The position numbers and the translations under genes were made by a program. Shown one piece after another: positions 34,655-43,667 of a DNA stretch of 64,000 nt. A model generated the notes under the pieces. The model searched no databases, was not told the DNA's origin, and saw nothing but the letters and a program-made list of their open reading frames with translations. Source of the stretch: Trinickia violacea (GTDB lineage Bacteria > Pseudomonadota > Gammaproteobacteria > Burkholderiales > Burkholderiaceae). The DNA lies in assembly GCF_005280735.1 (NCBI RefSeq), contig NZ_CP040077.1, positions 3,844,001 to 3,908,000 on the forward strand. The letters are read 5' to 3'. Numbering within the stretch: position 1 is the stretch's first letter; each line of letters begins with the position of its first letter.

Positions 34655-35250
34655 GAAATTTCCTTGCTTGATGCGCCTGGGCCCAGCTGCGCGCGCAGAC
34701 TGCGGCGCGCGCGGGCCAACAGGCTCTCGAGGGCGTCGACTGAAATGCCCATCAGTCCGGCCGCCTCGAGGTTCGATAGTTCCTGGTAGTAGGTAAGCAC
34801 GAGCGCCTCGCGCTGCCGCGCGGGCAGCGCCGCGAGCGCGGTCCGCACCTGCTCGCCGCGCGAGCGCGTTTCGAGTTCGGCATCGGGCGCGGCTTGCGGG
34901 TCCGCTTCGTCCGGGATCTCGTCGACCAGGGTCTCGCGATGCGCGCGCAACCGGTCGTAGCACAGGTTCAGCGCGACACGATGCAGCCACGTGTCGAAGC
35001 GGGCTTCGCCCTCCCGCCAGTGGGGCGCTTGTTTCCAGGCCCGCATGAAGGTCTCCTGCGCGACATCTTCTGCCTCGTTGCGATCGCCGAGCAGTCGCGC
35101 CGCCAGCGCGAGCACGCGCGGCAGCTTGCGCGCGACGAGCGTGCGCACCGCCGCGGGGTCCGCCTGGCCGACTCGCTCGATCAGCGCCGCATCGGGGTCG
35201 CCGTCTTCCTGGTCCAACGGGCGTGTTCTCTTGAGGGTCTCTCGCGTCAA
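34651..35250 (-). CDS. ECF-family RNA polymerase sigma factor
   Basis: A 199-residue sigma-70 family regulator of extracytoplasmic stress. Region 2 is visible (LARLLGDRNEAEDV-like RLLGDRNEAEDVAQETFMRA, with FDTWLHRVALNLCYDRLR), and region 4 (RTALAALPARQREALVLTY, LSNLEAAGLMGISVDALE) carries the DNA-binding helix pair. The frame has no ATG before region 2; the most likely start is TTG at 35250, which overlaps the stop of the preceding gene (TTGA). This suggests translational coupling to a secreted protein. It is followed by overlapping anti-sigma and sensor genes. Confidence 0.82.
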   Translation of the reverse strand: MTRETLKRTRPLDQEDGDPDAALIERVGQADPAAVRTLVARKLPRVLALAARLLGDRNEAEDVAQETFMRAWKQAPHWREGEARFDTWLHRVALNLCYDRLRAHRETLVDEIPDEADPQAAPDAELETRSRGEQVRTALAALPARQREALVLTYYQELSNLEAAGLMGISVDALESLLARARRSLRAQLGPGASSKEIS

Positions 35251-35543
35251 GCCCAGTGCCCGGGTATCCAGCGCCAGGTCCCGCGGTACGGCGCCCAATG
35301 ACCCGGCACCCACCTCACGCCCGGACGCACCGGCTGCCAGTGGCCCCCTACCCAGACATAGCGGCCGCCGACCCAGCGCCAATGGCCCGGGTCCCACACA
35401 TAGCCCGCCCGCGGCCCCGGCACGACCTCGACGCGAGGCGGCGGCGGCGCCATCGGCGCGATGACGACTTGCGCAAACGCGCCGGATGCCGCGAACAACG
35501 TCACGGCCGCGGCCACGAGCCGCGCGACGGGGGAAAGTCTCAT
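35247..35543 (-). CDS. YXWGXW-repeat secreted protein
   Basis: A 98-residue exported protein: signal peptide (cleavage after AFA near residue 24), a Pro-rich linker (APMAPPPPRVEVVPGP) and then repeated Gly-His-Trp units such as GYVWDPGHW, GGHWQPV, PGHWAPY and IPGHWA. This is the YXWGXW repeat family, small exported proteins of unknown function that are common in Burkholderia. As first gene of the sigma operon, it may be a surface-exposed reporter or target of envelope stress. Its stop codon overlaps the TTG of the sigma gene. Confidence 0.83.
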   Translation of the reverse strand: MRLSPVARLVAAAVTLFAASGAFAQVVIAPMAPPPPRVEVVPGPRAGYVWDPGHWRWVGGRYVWVGGHWQPVRPGVRWVPGHWAPYRGTWRWIPGHWA

Positions 35544-35705
35544 GCGTGTTCTCCGCTGGAATCGGTTGCCGAAGAGCCTCGTTGTCTGTTGAACGGACGA
35601 GGCGGAAAAAACCGTCGCTTGCTTTGAAAAATTTTCTTTACGCGTTTTCCCTCAGGAGCCGAGCGTGACCGCATCTTGCTGCGTGTTGCCGCCGGCCGGC
35701 TTGCG

Positions 35706-35918
35706 TCACTTCTCCCGCAGCGGATCGAGCAGCGGCTTCAGGCCGTTGTGGTCGAGCTCATGCATCAGCGCGAGCAGGCTGCCCAGCTCGCCGCGCGGGA
35801 AGCCCTCACGCGCGAACCAATTCAGGTAATGCCCAGGCAGGTCGGCAATGAGCCGGCCTTTGTATTTGCCGTAAGGCATGACTCTTGTGACCAGCAGTTT
35901 CAAGTGTTCAGGGTTCAT
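35706..35918 (-). CDS. DUF3820 family protein
   Basis: A 70-residue cytoplasmic protein that matches DUF3820 over its whole length: LVTRVMPYGKYKGRLIADLPGHYLNWFAREGFPRGELG-like phrases are present in order (MPYGKYKGRLIADLP, YLNWFAREGFP). The family is described as putative quorum-sensing-regulated virulence factors, but its biochemical function is not known. It stands alone, divergent from the DUF3311/symporter pair. Confidence 0.82.
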   Translation of the reverse strand: MNPEHLKLLVTRVMPYGKYKGRLIADLPGHYLNWFAREGFPRGELGSLLALMHELDHNGLKPLLDPLREK

Positions 35919-36135
35919 CGTTTCGTCGAATTATTGCGCCATCGCGCGCGGGCTTCATCCGCGTTTCGTCATTCCGATAGTGCTACGCAGCACTTTCAAA
36001 TCGCCTTCAGGAATATTGACAGCCTTTACGCGCCAAATACTTCCGGACTAGAGTCACGGGGTCTGTTTTAAGTACCAAGGCCCAGAAAAGACCGACTACG
36101 CGAGACGTCATCACACGTTCGAGGAGACCCCCACC

Positions 36136-36351
36136 ATGTTGCTCCGGCTGCTCGCCGCCTTGCCGTTCATCGGCATTCTGCTAGGTGTTCCGTTCTTCAA
36201 CCAAGTCGAACCGCTCATTCTCGGCATGCCGCTCGTGCTTGCCTGGATCGTGATGTGGGTCGTGCTGACAGCGTGCATCATGGCGCTCGTCTACCGGCTC
36301 GACCCGGCCAACCGCAAGGGCGCCGGAGTTGCCGAGGAGGCCCGCTCATGA
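36136..36351 (+). CDS. DUF3311 family membrane protein, symporter partner
   Basis: A 71-residue protein with two hydrophobic helices (LLAALPFIGILLGVPF and PLVLAWIVMWVVLTACIMAL) joined by the family's EPLILGMP turn. DUF3311 proteins regularly precede a sodium:solute symporter gene, and this one overlaps the symporter start (ATGA). It is probably a small stabilising or assembly subunit. A TTGACA element near 36016 could be the -35 of the promoter, although no convincing -10 partner is seen. Confidence 0.85.
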   Translation: MLLRLLAALPFIGILLGVPFFNQVEPLILGMPLVLAWIVMWVVLTACIMALVYRLDPANRKGAGVAEEARS

Positions 36352-37826
36352 GCAGCGCACTCATCATCATCGCGGGCGCCGCGCTCCTCGCGCTCATGCT
36401 CGGCGTGCGCGCCAAGCGCGGCCACGACATGAATCTCGAACAGTGGTCGGTGGGCGGACGCAGCTTCGGCACCGCCTTCGTGTTCCTGCTGATGGCAGGC
36501 GAAATCTACACGACGTTCACGTTCTTGGGCGGCAGCGGCTTCGCCTACGGCAAGGGTGCGGCGGTCTTCTACATCCTGCCGTACGCGACGCTCGCCTACA
36601 TCCTCTCGTACTGGCTGCTGCCGCCGATCTGGCGCTACGCGAAAGCGAACCGGCTCGTCTCGCAGCCGCACTTCCTCGCGAGCAAGTACACGAGCCCGGC
36701 GCTCGGCGTGCTCGTCGCGCTTGTCGACGTGGCCGCGCTGGTTCCGTATCTCGTGCTGCAGTTCAAGGGGCTCGGCATCATCGTGTCGACGACCTCGTAC
36801 GGCGCGATCTCGTCGACGGCCGCAGTCTGGATCGGCGCGATTGTCGTCACGGCGTACGTGATCGTCTCGGGCGTGCGCGGCTCGGCGTGGAATTCGGTCG
36901 TGAAGGACCTGATGATCCTCGGCGTCGTGCTGCTCCTCGGCATCTATCTGCCGATCCACTACTACGGCAGCCTCGGCAGCATGTTCCATGCGATCGACAC
37001 CGCCAAGCCCGGTTTCCTGACGTTCCCCGACAAGGGCATGAGCGTCACCTGGTTCCAGTCGACGGTGCTGCTCACCGCGCTCGGCTTCTTCATGTGGCCG
37101 CATACGTTCGGCTCGGTGTTCACCGCGAAGGACGAGCGCATCTTCCGCCGCAACGCCGCCGTGCTGCCGATCTATCAGCTGATCCTGCTGTTCGTGTTCT
37201 TCTGCGGCTTTGCGGCCGTCCTCAAGATACCGGGCTTGAAGGGCAGCGATATCGACTTGTCGCTGTTTCGCCTGTCGCTGCAGACCTTCGACCCGTGGTT
37301 CGTCGGCGTGGTCGGCGCGGCGGGCGTGCTGACCGCGCTCGTGCCCGGCTCGATGATCCTCATCACCGCCGCCACGCTGATTGCCAACGACGTCTATCGC
37401 GGCGCGCTCAACCGCCAAGCCGACGACCGTCAAGTCGCGAAGCTCGCGCGCGTGCTCGTGCCGGTGATCGCGCTCGTGGCGGTCGGGTTCACGTTGAAGG
37501 GCGGCGAGACGATCGTCGCGCTCCTCCTGATGGGCTACAGCTTCGTCACGCAGCTTTTCCCGGCTGTGGTGTGCAGTCTCTTTGCGCATAACCGCGTGAC
37601 GAAGCAAGGGGCGTTCGCGGGGATCGTCGCGGGTGTGGCGATGGTCACGTACACGACGCTCACGAAGGCGAGCGTCGGACAACTGTTCCCGTTCCTGCCG
37701 GACCGCTTGAAGGACCTCAACATCGGCTTTCTCGCGCTCACGTTGAACATCATCGTGCTGCTCGTGGTGAGCGCGATCACGCAACCGCGCTCGGCGGCGC
37801 AGCAGACGCATGCGCCTACGCATTGA
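36348..37826 (+). CDS. Sodium:solute symporter family transporter
   Basis: A 492-residue polytopic protein of the SSS family, with about thirteen hydrophobic helices and the LeuT-like fold. Recognisable elements include LEQWSVGGRSFGTAFVFLL near the start, AGEIYTTFTFLGGSGFAYG (helix 2, carrying the sodium/solute contact area), and GVLTALVPGSMILITAATLI. The substrate is probably an organic acid, but cannot be fixed from sequence. The ATG at 36348 sits in the overlap with DUF3311; a longer reading frame begins inside that gene and is rejected. Three tandem CATTGAG units follow the stop. Confidence 0.88.
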   Translation: MSSALIIIAGAALLALMLGVRAKRGHDMNLEQWSVGGRSFGTAFVFLLMAGEIYTTFTFLGGSGFAYGKGAAVFYILPYATLAYILSYWLLPPIWRYAKANRLVSQPHFLASKYTSPALGVLVALVDVAALVPYLVLQFKGLGIIVSTTSYGAISSTAAVWIGAIVVTAYVIVSGVRGSAWNSVVKDLMILGVVLLLGIYLPIHYYGSLGSMFHAIDTAKPGFLTFPDKGMSVTWFQSTVLLTALGFFMWPHTFGSVFTAKDERIFRRNAAVLPIYQLILLFVFFCGFAAVLKIPGLKGSDIDLSLFRLSLQTFDPWFVGVVGAAGVLTALVPGSMILITAATLIANDVYRGALNRQADDRQVAKLARVLVPVIALVAVGFTLKGGETIVALLLMGYSFVTQLFPAVVCSLFAHNRVTKQGAFAGIVAGVAMVTYTTLTKASVGQLFPFLPDRLKDLNIGFLALTLNIIVLLVVSAITQPRSAAQQTHAPTH

Positions 37827-37854
37827 GGCATTGAGGCATTGAGCTCGAACGGGT

Positions 37855-37893
37855 GCGCACTTTCATCGGCCCTCATGTATGACGAAAGTGCGC
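37855..37893. repeat. Inverted repeat between the symporter and deacetylase genes
   Basis: GCGCACTTTC at 37855-37864 and GAAAGTGCGC at 37884-37893 are perfect complements separated by 19 bases. It lies 28 bases after the symporter stop and 72 before the deacetylase start, so it may be an operator or a weak terminator; no T run follows. Confidence 0.6.
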
Positions 37894-37965
37894 TCGCCCA
37901 CGTACAACGTCGATGCCCCCCGGTAAGCTTAGGGCCGAACGGCCAAACGCCAGTCCGGGGAGCCA

Positions 37966-40359
37966 ATGCGGTCCACGAAGTCCTCACTGATCTCACTGCT
38001 GCTCTGGGCGCTGGCAAGCCTCACGGCCCTCGCCCCGCGCGCCGCTCACGCCGCCGATGCCGATTGCCGGGCCGGCACGCTCGTCACCGTTGTCGCCCAC
38101 CTCGACGACGACCTTCTCTTCGTGAACCCCGGCATCAGCGAGCACATCGAGGCGGGCTGGTGCATCGTCACCGTGCATCTGATCGGCGGCGCGGACAGCG
38201 GGCCGTTCGACTACGTCCTCACGCGCGAGAAAGCGATCCGGCAAACGTACGCACGCATGGTCGGCGTGGCCAACGACTGGGACCAATCGACGGTGACCAT
38301 CGCCGGCAAGCCGGTGCATCAGATGGTGTTGAAACAGCAGCCGCGCGTGAAGCTGCTCGAAATCCGCCTGCCGGGCGGACAGGTGCGCGGCGGCCGCGTG
38401 CCGCTCGGACTTCTGTGGGACGAGAACGCGACGATCGCAAGCTACCCGATGAACGACGACGGCTCCGGCGCCACCCACTACAGCCGCGCCGATTTGATCG
38501 CGACGCTCGGCGAGATCCTCAAGCCCGCCACCGAGATCTACACGCTGAACCCCGACACCGTGCCGTTCATCGAGCACCCCGACCACATCTACTCCGCGCG
38601 CATCACCCGAAACGTCGCCCAAAGCCTCGGCTTGAACGTGCCGATTCGCTACCACCTCACCTATCCGACGGGCGCCCTGCCGATGAACGTGCCCGCCGCC
38701 GAGGTGCAGCAAAAGCGCGACGAGGTGGCGAGCTACTTCACGATCGACGGCAACCAGGCGACGCACGTGTTCGGCGAGTATCAGTGGAACGGCAACTGGG
38801 TCGCGCGCCGCTATTCGTTCGGAGGACAAACCCATCATCCGGAGCCCGACTTCGAGCCGCGCAAGCTCAATCTCGTCAACGCCTACACGAGCCAATGCCT
38901 GACCTCGGGCGGCGCGGGCAAGCCGCCCTATCTCGCGGCCTGCGACGAAAGCCCGGCGCAGGATTGGCGCTGGCAGCCCGTCATCAGCTACCCGGGCAAT
39001 CCGCACGACGCGACGCTTGTGAGCGAATCGTCGTGGCTGTGCGTCGCCGAGCGCGGCGCCGGACTCGTCGAAGAAAAGTGCGACCCGTCGGCGATCGCGC
39101 AACGCTGGACGCCGTGGGACTTCGGGCTCGTCTATACGCCGTTGCGTCACTGTCTCGGCGAGAAGGACGGTCAACTCGCGATCGGCGCATGCGCGCCGCT
39201 CACGACCGAATACCGCTGGGCGCCGACGCCGCATTCGCAATGGACCGACCTGCGGCTCGCGGGCGCGATGTACGGCGACGTGACGGGCAGCGGCAAGCCG
39301 AGCGCGGTGGTCGTCGAGCGACGCCACGACGGGCCAGGCTTCGACGTCTGGGTCGCGGACCTCGCGCCCGGCGCGCACGCCGCGCCCTGGTACGTGAACG
39401 CGGTGCCGTTCGACTACACGTCGATCCAGCCCACCTGCACCGGCGACACGCTCTGCTTCGACAGCACGCGCTTCCTGATCGCCGATTTCGAGGGCACCGG
39501 CCGCGCCGACTTGATGGCGATTGCGCCGCGTAACGGCGGCACGGCGTTCTGGCTTATGCGCAGCACGGGCAAGGGGTTTGAAGCACCGCGTCTGTGGTAC
39601 CAGAGCACCTCGGCACTCATGCCCGCGCTCGCGCAGCAATACGTCGCCGCCGATTTCAGCGGGCACGGCCGCGCCGACGTGATGGTCGCGCAACGCCATG
39701 CGTCCGGACTCGATTTGTGGGTGCTCGCGGGCAACGGCCTGACGGGCGGCGATCCCGCGCTCTGGATGGCGGCATCGGGCCTCTCCAGCGGCACGCAGTT
39801 CCTCGCGGCGCGCATCGCCGGTTCGCCGCGCACGGGTCTGCTGGCGCTCGAACGTTCGGATTCCGGCCTCGCGCTAACGCAACTCGCGAGTTCAGGCAGC
39901 GCCTTCAGCGGCGACATCCGCGCGCAGCAGTTCAGCGGCTTTCCGGCATCGCTCGCGAAAGCGACCACAGGGGACATTGACGGCGATGGCATCGACGATC
40001 TGCTCGTGCTCTCGGCGCGCAATCCGAGCGCCGGGAATCACGCGAATATCGATGTGTGGATGATGAAAGGCGGGGCGCGCTTTGGCGAGCCGGTACGTGT
40101 GGCGACGCTCGATGACGTGTCGTGGGCCGATGAGATTCCCGCGCTAGTCGAGCATGCAGCCGGCGTTTACGCGGGACAAACGCTCGTGCTCTTCAAGCGC
40201 GTGAATGCGGTCATCGGCGACTACTACTTCACGGGCGGCGCACCGGGCCTGATCGGCTACGCGATCTCGCGCGACCCGAAGCTCGGCCCCGCCGACGACT
40301 GGGGCAGCCTGCCCGGCCTCTTCACGGAGACGATGCGGCTGGATCGGTTGCGGCAGTGA
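37966..40359 (+). CDS. Secreted PIG-L deacetylase with lectin-like and FG-GAP-like repeat domains
   Basis: A 797-residue secreted protein. After a signal peptide (cleavage after AHA near residue 29), residues about 35-270 form a PIG-L/LmbE de-N-acetylase domain: VVAHLDDDLLF is a variant of the zinc motif AHPDDE, and EHPDHIYSARI supplies the second zinc ligands. Residues about 305-425 look like a ricin-B beta-trefoil (NAYTSQCLTSGG, WLCVAERGAG, HCLGEKDGQ). The rest has three or four FG-GAP/VCBS-type repeats (ADFEGTGRADLMAI, ADFSGHGRADVMVA, GDIDGDGIDDLLVL) that would form a propeller. It probably removes acetyl groups from a surface or environmental glycan. A GGGGAG site precedes the ATG. Confidence 0.83.
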   Translation: MRSTKSSLISLLLWALASLTALAPRAAHAADADCRAGTLVTVVAHLDDDLLFVNPGISEHIEAGWCIVTVHLIGGADSGPFDYVLTREKAIRQTYARMVGVANDWDQSTVTIAGKPVHQMVLKQQPRVKLLEIRLPGGQVRGGRVPLGLLWDENATIASYPMNDDGSGATHYSRADLIATLGEILKPATEIYTLNPDTVPFIEHPDHIYSARITRNVAQSLGLNVPIRYHLTYPTGALPMNVPAAEVQQKRDEVASYFTIDGNQATHVFGEYQWNGNWVARRYSFGGQTHHPEPDFEPRKLNLVNAYTSQCLTSGGAGKPPYLAACDESPAQDWRWQPVISYPGNPHDATLVSESSWLCVAERGAGLVEEKCDPSAIAQRWTPWDFGLVYTPLRHCLGEKDGQLAIGACAPLTTEYRWAPTPHSQWTDLRLAGAMYGDVTGSGKPSAVVVERRHDGPGFDVWVADLAPGAHAAPWYVNAVPFDYTSIQPTCTGDTLCFDSTRFLIADFEGTGRADLMAIAPRNGGTAFWLMRSTGKGFEAPRLWYQSTSALMPALAQQYVAADFSGHGRADVMVAQRHASGLDLWVLAGNGLTGGDPALWMAASGLSSGTQFLAARIAGSPRTGLLALERSDSGLALTQLASSGSAFSGDIRAQQFSGFPASLAKATTGDIDGDGIDDLLVLSARNPSAGNHANIDVWMMKGGARFGEPVRVATLDDVSWADEIPALVEHAAGVYAGQTLVLFKRVNAVIGDYYFTGGAPGLIGYAISRDPKLGPADDWGSLPGLFTETMRLDRLRQ

Positions 40360-40402
40360 AATCGAAAGACCATGCCGACGATCCAGTGCTATCTGGCGCT
40401 CG

Positions 40403-41260
40403 TCACTTGCACGACAACACCATGACGCCACCAATCCCCACTGTATTCGGCAACGTGGCCGAGTAACCAACGGCAATCAACGGCTGTGTCGCATCGTGGC
40501 CTACGACGACCGACTGAACGGACAGTTGCCCGGTCGTCGAGACGCCGTTTAACGGCGCCTGGGTGTTCGTCAGCGCGTACTGAGTATTCGCGAGATTGAT
40601 CGACAGGCTCAGATTGTTGAGCGTACGCGTCCCGAGATCGAGCGTAGCCGAGCTCGTTCCGAGCGTGCCCGTTGCGCCACCGTCATTGCTCGCCACCGTG
40701 TCGGCGATCAACTGCGTACAGGCGAGTGTGCCGCTCGTCGCCGACAGCGAGAGGGGCGTACCCACCGCGTAGTGAACACCTTGCTGGCTGGTATAGGTAT
40801 TGCCGTCCGTGTCCTTCGCCTGATTCCACCGGCCGATCGCCACATCGGTTCCGACGCTCTGGATCTCCGACACTGTCCCGTGGTCGAGCCCCAGACAATC
40901 GGTTGCCGCCGCCGAGGACGCGAGCGTAGTAAACGCGCCGCTTGTCTGCTGAACCTGACTCGATGCGGGCGCGTTCGGCGCCGTCATGTGTCTGCCCTTC
41001 GAAACATCGCTCGGCAAACTCGGCACGACTATCACGGCCAGTTGGCCGTTGTTCGCCGCGACTTGAGAAGCGGAACCCGAATAAGCGAAATTGCCGTTCG
41101 GCCGACATGCTGCTTGAGCAGCAGGTTGCGCTGGTGACGGCGCTGGTGCCGATGCCTCAGCACCAGACGGACTGACATCGTCTCCGCCGCCACAGGCTGA
41201 AAGCGCCGACACGATAAGTCCAGCTGAAAACAGGCAGGTCGAGCGAAAGGTTTTTTTCAT
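40403..41260 (-). CDS. Putative lipoprotein of unknown function
   Basis: A 285-residue exported protein with a lipobox-like ALSACGGG at about residues 21-28, so it is likely lipid-anchored. An Ala/Pro/Ser linker precedes a body rich in Thr, Ser and Asn with a beta-strand pattern, and three further Cys residues (AACRPNG, TDCLGL, LACTQL, plus a terminal SCK) that could pair. I do not recognise the family. It is convergent with the deacetylase gene and 140 bases from the stop of bcpB on the same strand. The ATG at 41260 is chosen because it opens directly on the basic signal sequence. Confidence 0.65.
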   Translation of the reverse strand: MKKTFRSTCLFSAGLIVSALSACGGGDDVSPSGAEASAPAPSPAQPAAQAACRPNGNFAYSGSASQVAANNGQLAVIVVPSLPSDVSKGRHMTAPNAPASSQVQQTSGAFTTLASSAAATDCLGLDHGTVSEIQSVGTDVAIGRWNQAKDTDGNTYTSQQGVHYAVGTPLSLSATSGTLACTQLIADTVASNDGGATGTLGTSSATLDLGTRTLNNLSLSINLANTQYALTNTQAPLNGVSTTGQLSVQSVVVGHDATQPLIAVGYSATLPNTVGIGGVMVLSCK

Positions 41261-41401
41261 GGTATCGGTCTCCAATTTCTCCCGATTTCATCGGGAAGAT
41301 GGGTTTAAGAAAGGGGGTTATTCGCGAACGATTGGGCGATCGTTACAGGCGCCGCGATGACATACGAAACATATCGGGAGTATTTCCTGTTGATTGAAAA
41401 G

Positions 41402-43156
41402 TCAGAACTGGGCCGTTCCTTGAAAACCAAACGTGACGCGCGTGGTATCGAAGCCCGAGGGCTTGTAGACGGGCGTGCCGGCGAACAGGTCGTAAGCGTA
41501 GGCGCCGAAACGCGTCGCCACGCTGCCCTTCACGCCGACCACCGCCCCCGCCAATTGCGTGCCGACGAGAGCAACCAACTGCGGCCCCCAGACGCGGCCA
41601 TAGTCCAGCCCCGCATAGATCGCGTGCCCCGTCCGCGCGATCGGCATCTGCAATTCGTTGCGCCAATAAAGACCGCGTGCCGCGGCGAGCATCGTCTCGC
41701 CGTCGAAGCCGCGCACCGTGTAGCGGCTGCCGATCGTGAGGTCGTCGATGTAGTAGAGCGTGTTGCCCGTGTATTGGCCGTGGAGCGTCGACACGTATCT
41801 GAATGGCTGCTGCCCGATCGCGAACGGCGCGGAGAGATTCGCGTCGAGCACCGCCATCTTGTAGCGGTAGGTCGGGCCGCCGCCCGGCGCGAGCACGTCT
41901 TCCTGCGCGCCGAATGCGCCGATGCCTTGACGGTAGGCGAGCGAACCGTCGAACTGGGAGCCGCCGAAGTAGTGACGGTCGGTCAGGCCGATTTCGACGA
42001 ACGTATTGTTGCGGCGCTGCTGCGGGATTTCCGTGTCTTCGATGAAGCTCTTGCCGAAGCGGCGCGAGAGTCGGAACTGCACGCCGAATACGTCGTTCTG
42101 ACTGCGCGCGAGCACGCGGTGCAGCTTCGCGTCGACTGTCTGCGAATTGCCGCTGGCGACGAAGATTTGATTCACGCCAGCGATCTGCTGGTAGTAGGTG
42201 TTCGTGTTGGCGGAGAGCGTCGCGGTCCAGGAGCCCCACGGGATCGAGTAGAAGCCGTTCCAACCGTGCGAGCCAAGCCGCTTATCGCCGAGTTCGAGAT
42301 CCTGGTTCACCCCAATGTTGAAGATGTCGTTCACGCCCAGCGGGTTGTCGATGCCGACCGACAAGTTGCCTTGCAGCTTGCCGGTTGCGCGCGTGCCCGA
42401 GTTGTCGAGCGACGCGACGACGGTCCAGGGCTTAACGCGTTTGACGTCGAGCACGACGTCGCTTTCGCCGGGGACATCGGCAGGGACGATCTGCATCGAA
42501 ACGTCCTGGCTCGTCACGCGTTTCATTTGCTCCAAGCCTTGTTCCAGGTCCCGCAAATTCAGCAGCTCGCCGTCGCGCGTGGGAAACGCCGTTTTCCAAG
42601 TGCCGCGAAGCGTCTCGTTGGTGAAATGCATGCGACGGATCACACCGGGAATCAAGGCGAACTTCAACGTGCCGCTCGACAAATCCTGTTCGGGCAGCAG
42701 CACGCGCGTCGTGATGTAGCCACGACTCAGAATCTGCTGGGACAGGCTCCTGACGAGCACATCGATGCCTTGCTTGCCGACGCAGGCGCCTGCGTAATGC
42801 TCGAGCCATTCGCGAGCGAAGGCGAACCGGTCTTGCGGCAAAGCGGATGCGCCTTGCGACTTGACCACAGCGGGCAACGTGTCCGGAACGTCGAGCGAGA
42901 AACGGTCGATTCGAAAGCACTGCGCTTCGGCAGGCAATGCCGGATATGTTTCGGCGCTCGGCACTTCCGAGCGTACCGAAGGCGCTTCTACCGTTGCGTC
43001 ACGCTGCTGCGCGTCGAGCTTCTGCTGAAGCTGCTGTTGTTGCTCCGCGTTGGCGCGGGCGGCAGCTTCGGCCGGAGTCGGCGCGTGCTGCTGTGCGTTG
43101 AGCGCGAACGATGCCAGGGCGAGCGGCAGCGCCGCGAGCCTCGATGTGATTTTCAT
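41402..43156 (-). CDS. bcpB: CdiB/FhaC-type two-partner secretion transporter
   Basis: A 584-residue outer-membrane transporter that exports BcpA. A signal peptide (cleavage after LNA near residue 21) leads to a Gln-rich linker (AEQQQQLQQKLDAQQ), two POTRA domains (CFRIDRFSLDVPD, about 75-140, and the one starting near QILSRGYITTRVLLP), and a 16-strand barrel. The Omp85 loop motif VRGF is present (SRYTVRGFDGE), and the last strand ends in FGFQGTAQF with a terminal Phe. The ATG overlaps the stop of bcpO (ATGA). Its placement last, after A, I and O genes, is the Burkholderia order and differs from the enterobacterial cdiBAI order. Confidence 0.9.
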   Translation of the reverse strand: MKITSRLAALPLALASFALNAQQHAPTPAEAAARANAEQQQQLQQKLDAQQRDATVEAPSVRSEVPSAETYPALPAEAQCFRIDRFSLDVPDTLPAVVKSQGASALPQDRFAFAREWLEHYAGACVGKQGIDVLVRSLSQQILSRGYITTRVLLPEQDLSSGTLKFALIPGVIRRMHFTNETLRGTWKTAFPTRDGELLNLRDLEQGLEQMKRVTSQDVSMQIVPADVPGESDVVLDVKRVKPWTVVASLDNSGTRATGKLQGNLSVGIDNPLGVNDIFNIGVNQDLELGDKRLGSHGWNGFYSIPWGSWTATLSANTNTYYQQIAGVNQIFVASGNSQTVDAKLHRVLARSQNDVFGVQFRLSRRFGKSFIEDTEIPQQRRNNTFVEIGLTDRHYFGGSQFDGSLAYRQGIGAFGAQEDVLAPGGGPTYRYKMAVLDANLSAPFAIGQQPFRYVSTLHGQYTGNTLYYIDDLTIGSRYTVRGFDGETMLAAARGLYWRNELQMPIARTGHAIYAGLDYGRVWGPQLVALVGTQLAGAVVGVKGSVATRFGAYAYDLFAGTPVYKPSGFDTTRVTFGFQGTAQF

Positions 43157-43263
43157 ACTTGCAGGACTTGGGAGGTTTCGGTTGCGCAACCGGGGAGCAA
43201 GGTGGATATCAGGGCCGCGGCTGTGAGTGCTGTGGCGGTTGTCAGTTTTTTGCGTGATTTCAT
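43153..43263 (-). CDS. bcpO: BcpO-like very small lipoprotein
   Basis: A 36-residue protein that is easy to miss. It starts MKSRKKLTTATALTAAALIS, has the lipobox LLPGC with Cys at residue 25, and ends after a short polar tail (ATETSQVLQV). The stop overlaps the bcpB start codon (ATGA), so the two are translationally coupled. A predicted lipoprotein in exactly this position, between immunity gene and transporter gene, is the hallmark of Burkholderia bcpAIOB loci, where BcpO is needed for full activity in B. thailandensis. The identification rests on position, size and lipobox. Confidence 0.8.
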   Translation of the reverse strand: MKSRKKLTTATALTAAALISTLLPGCATETSQVLQV

Positions 43264-43328
43264 AGGATTCCTACCTTTTTGAGATAAATGTTCCCCGATG
43301 ATTCGAACGTGTGTCGGCTGATCAGGAA

Positions 43329-43667
43329 TTAACGATACAAAGCTTCGTTCTTAACGCATCTCAATGAATGGGGCTTCCGCGAGCACTCCACAAAAGCGCG
43401 ACAACTACAGCAGCGACTAGGACGATTCCGAGGAAGACGAACCAGCCCTCGCGCTTCGTCGGCCCAGCTCCAATCAGTTACTTGGCGCAAGCAAATTCCA
43501 TCCCGAACTTGCCCATTTGGCGACGCACCGATGATGCGCATTTGATCCTCGATCTGGGCCTGCGTGTATTTACCGTCGCTCTTTTCAGCCAACTGCTTCG
43601 CCAATGTCCTCTCTCCCGGATGAAGCTGCCGGTTGTAGCGATCTGCACTTCCTGCCAAAAACCTCAC
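43329..43667 (-). pseudogene. Decayed orphan BcpA C-terminal toxin segment 3
   Basis: The frame opens with a GTG that overlaps the preceding immunity gene stop and quickly reaches DRYNRQLHPGERTLAKQLAE, the same junction sequence found inside bcpA (DLYNRQLHPEEK). It matches orphan segment 1 for about 40 residues (YTQAQIEDQMRIIGA) and then turns into Cys/Arg-rich nonsense. In another frame, a hydrophobic helix (FVFLGIVLVAAVVVALLW, about 43361-43477) with its own stop hints at the end of a lost membrane protein. No toxin domain survives here. Confidence 0.7.
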
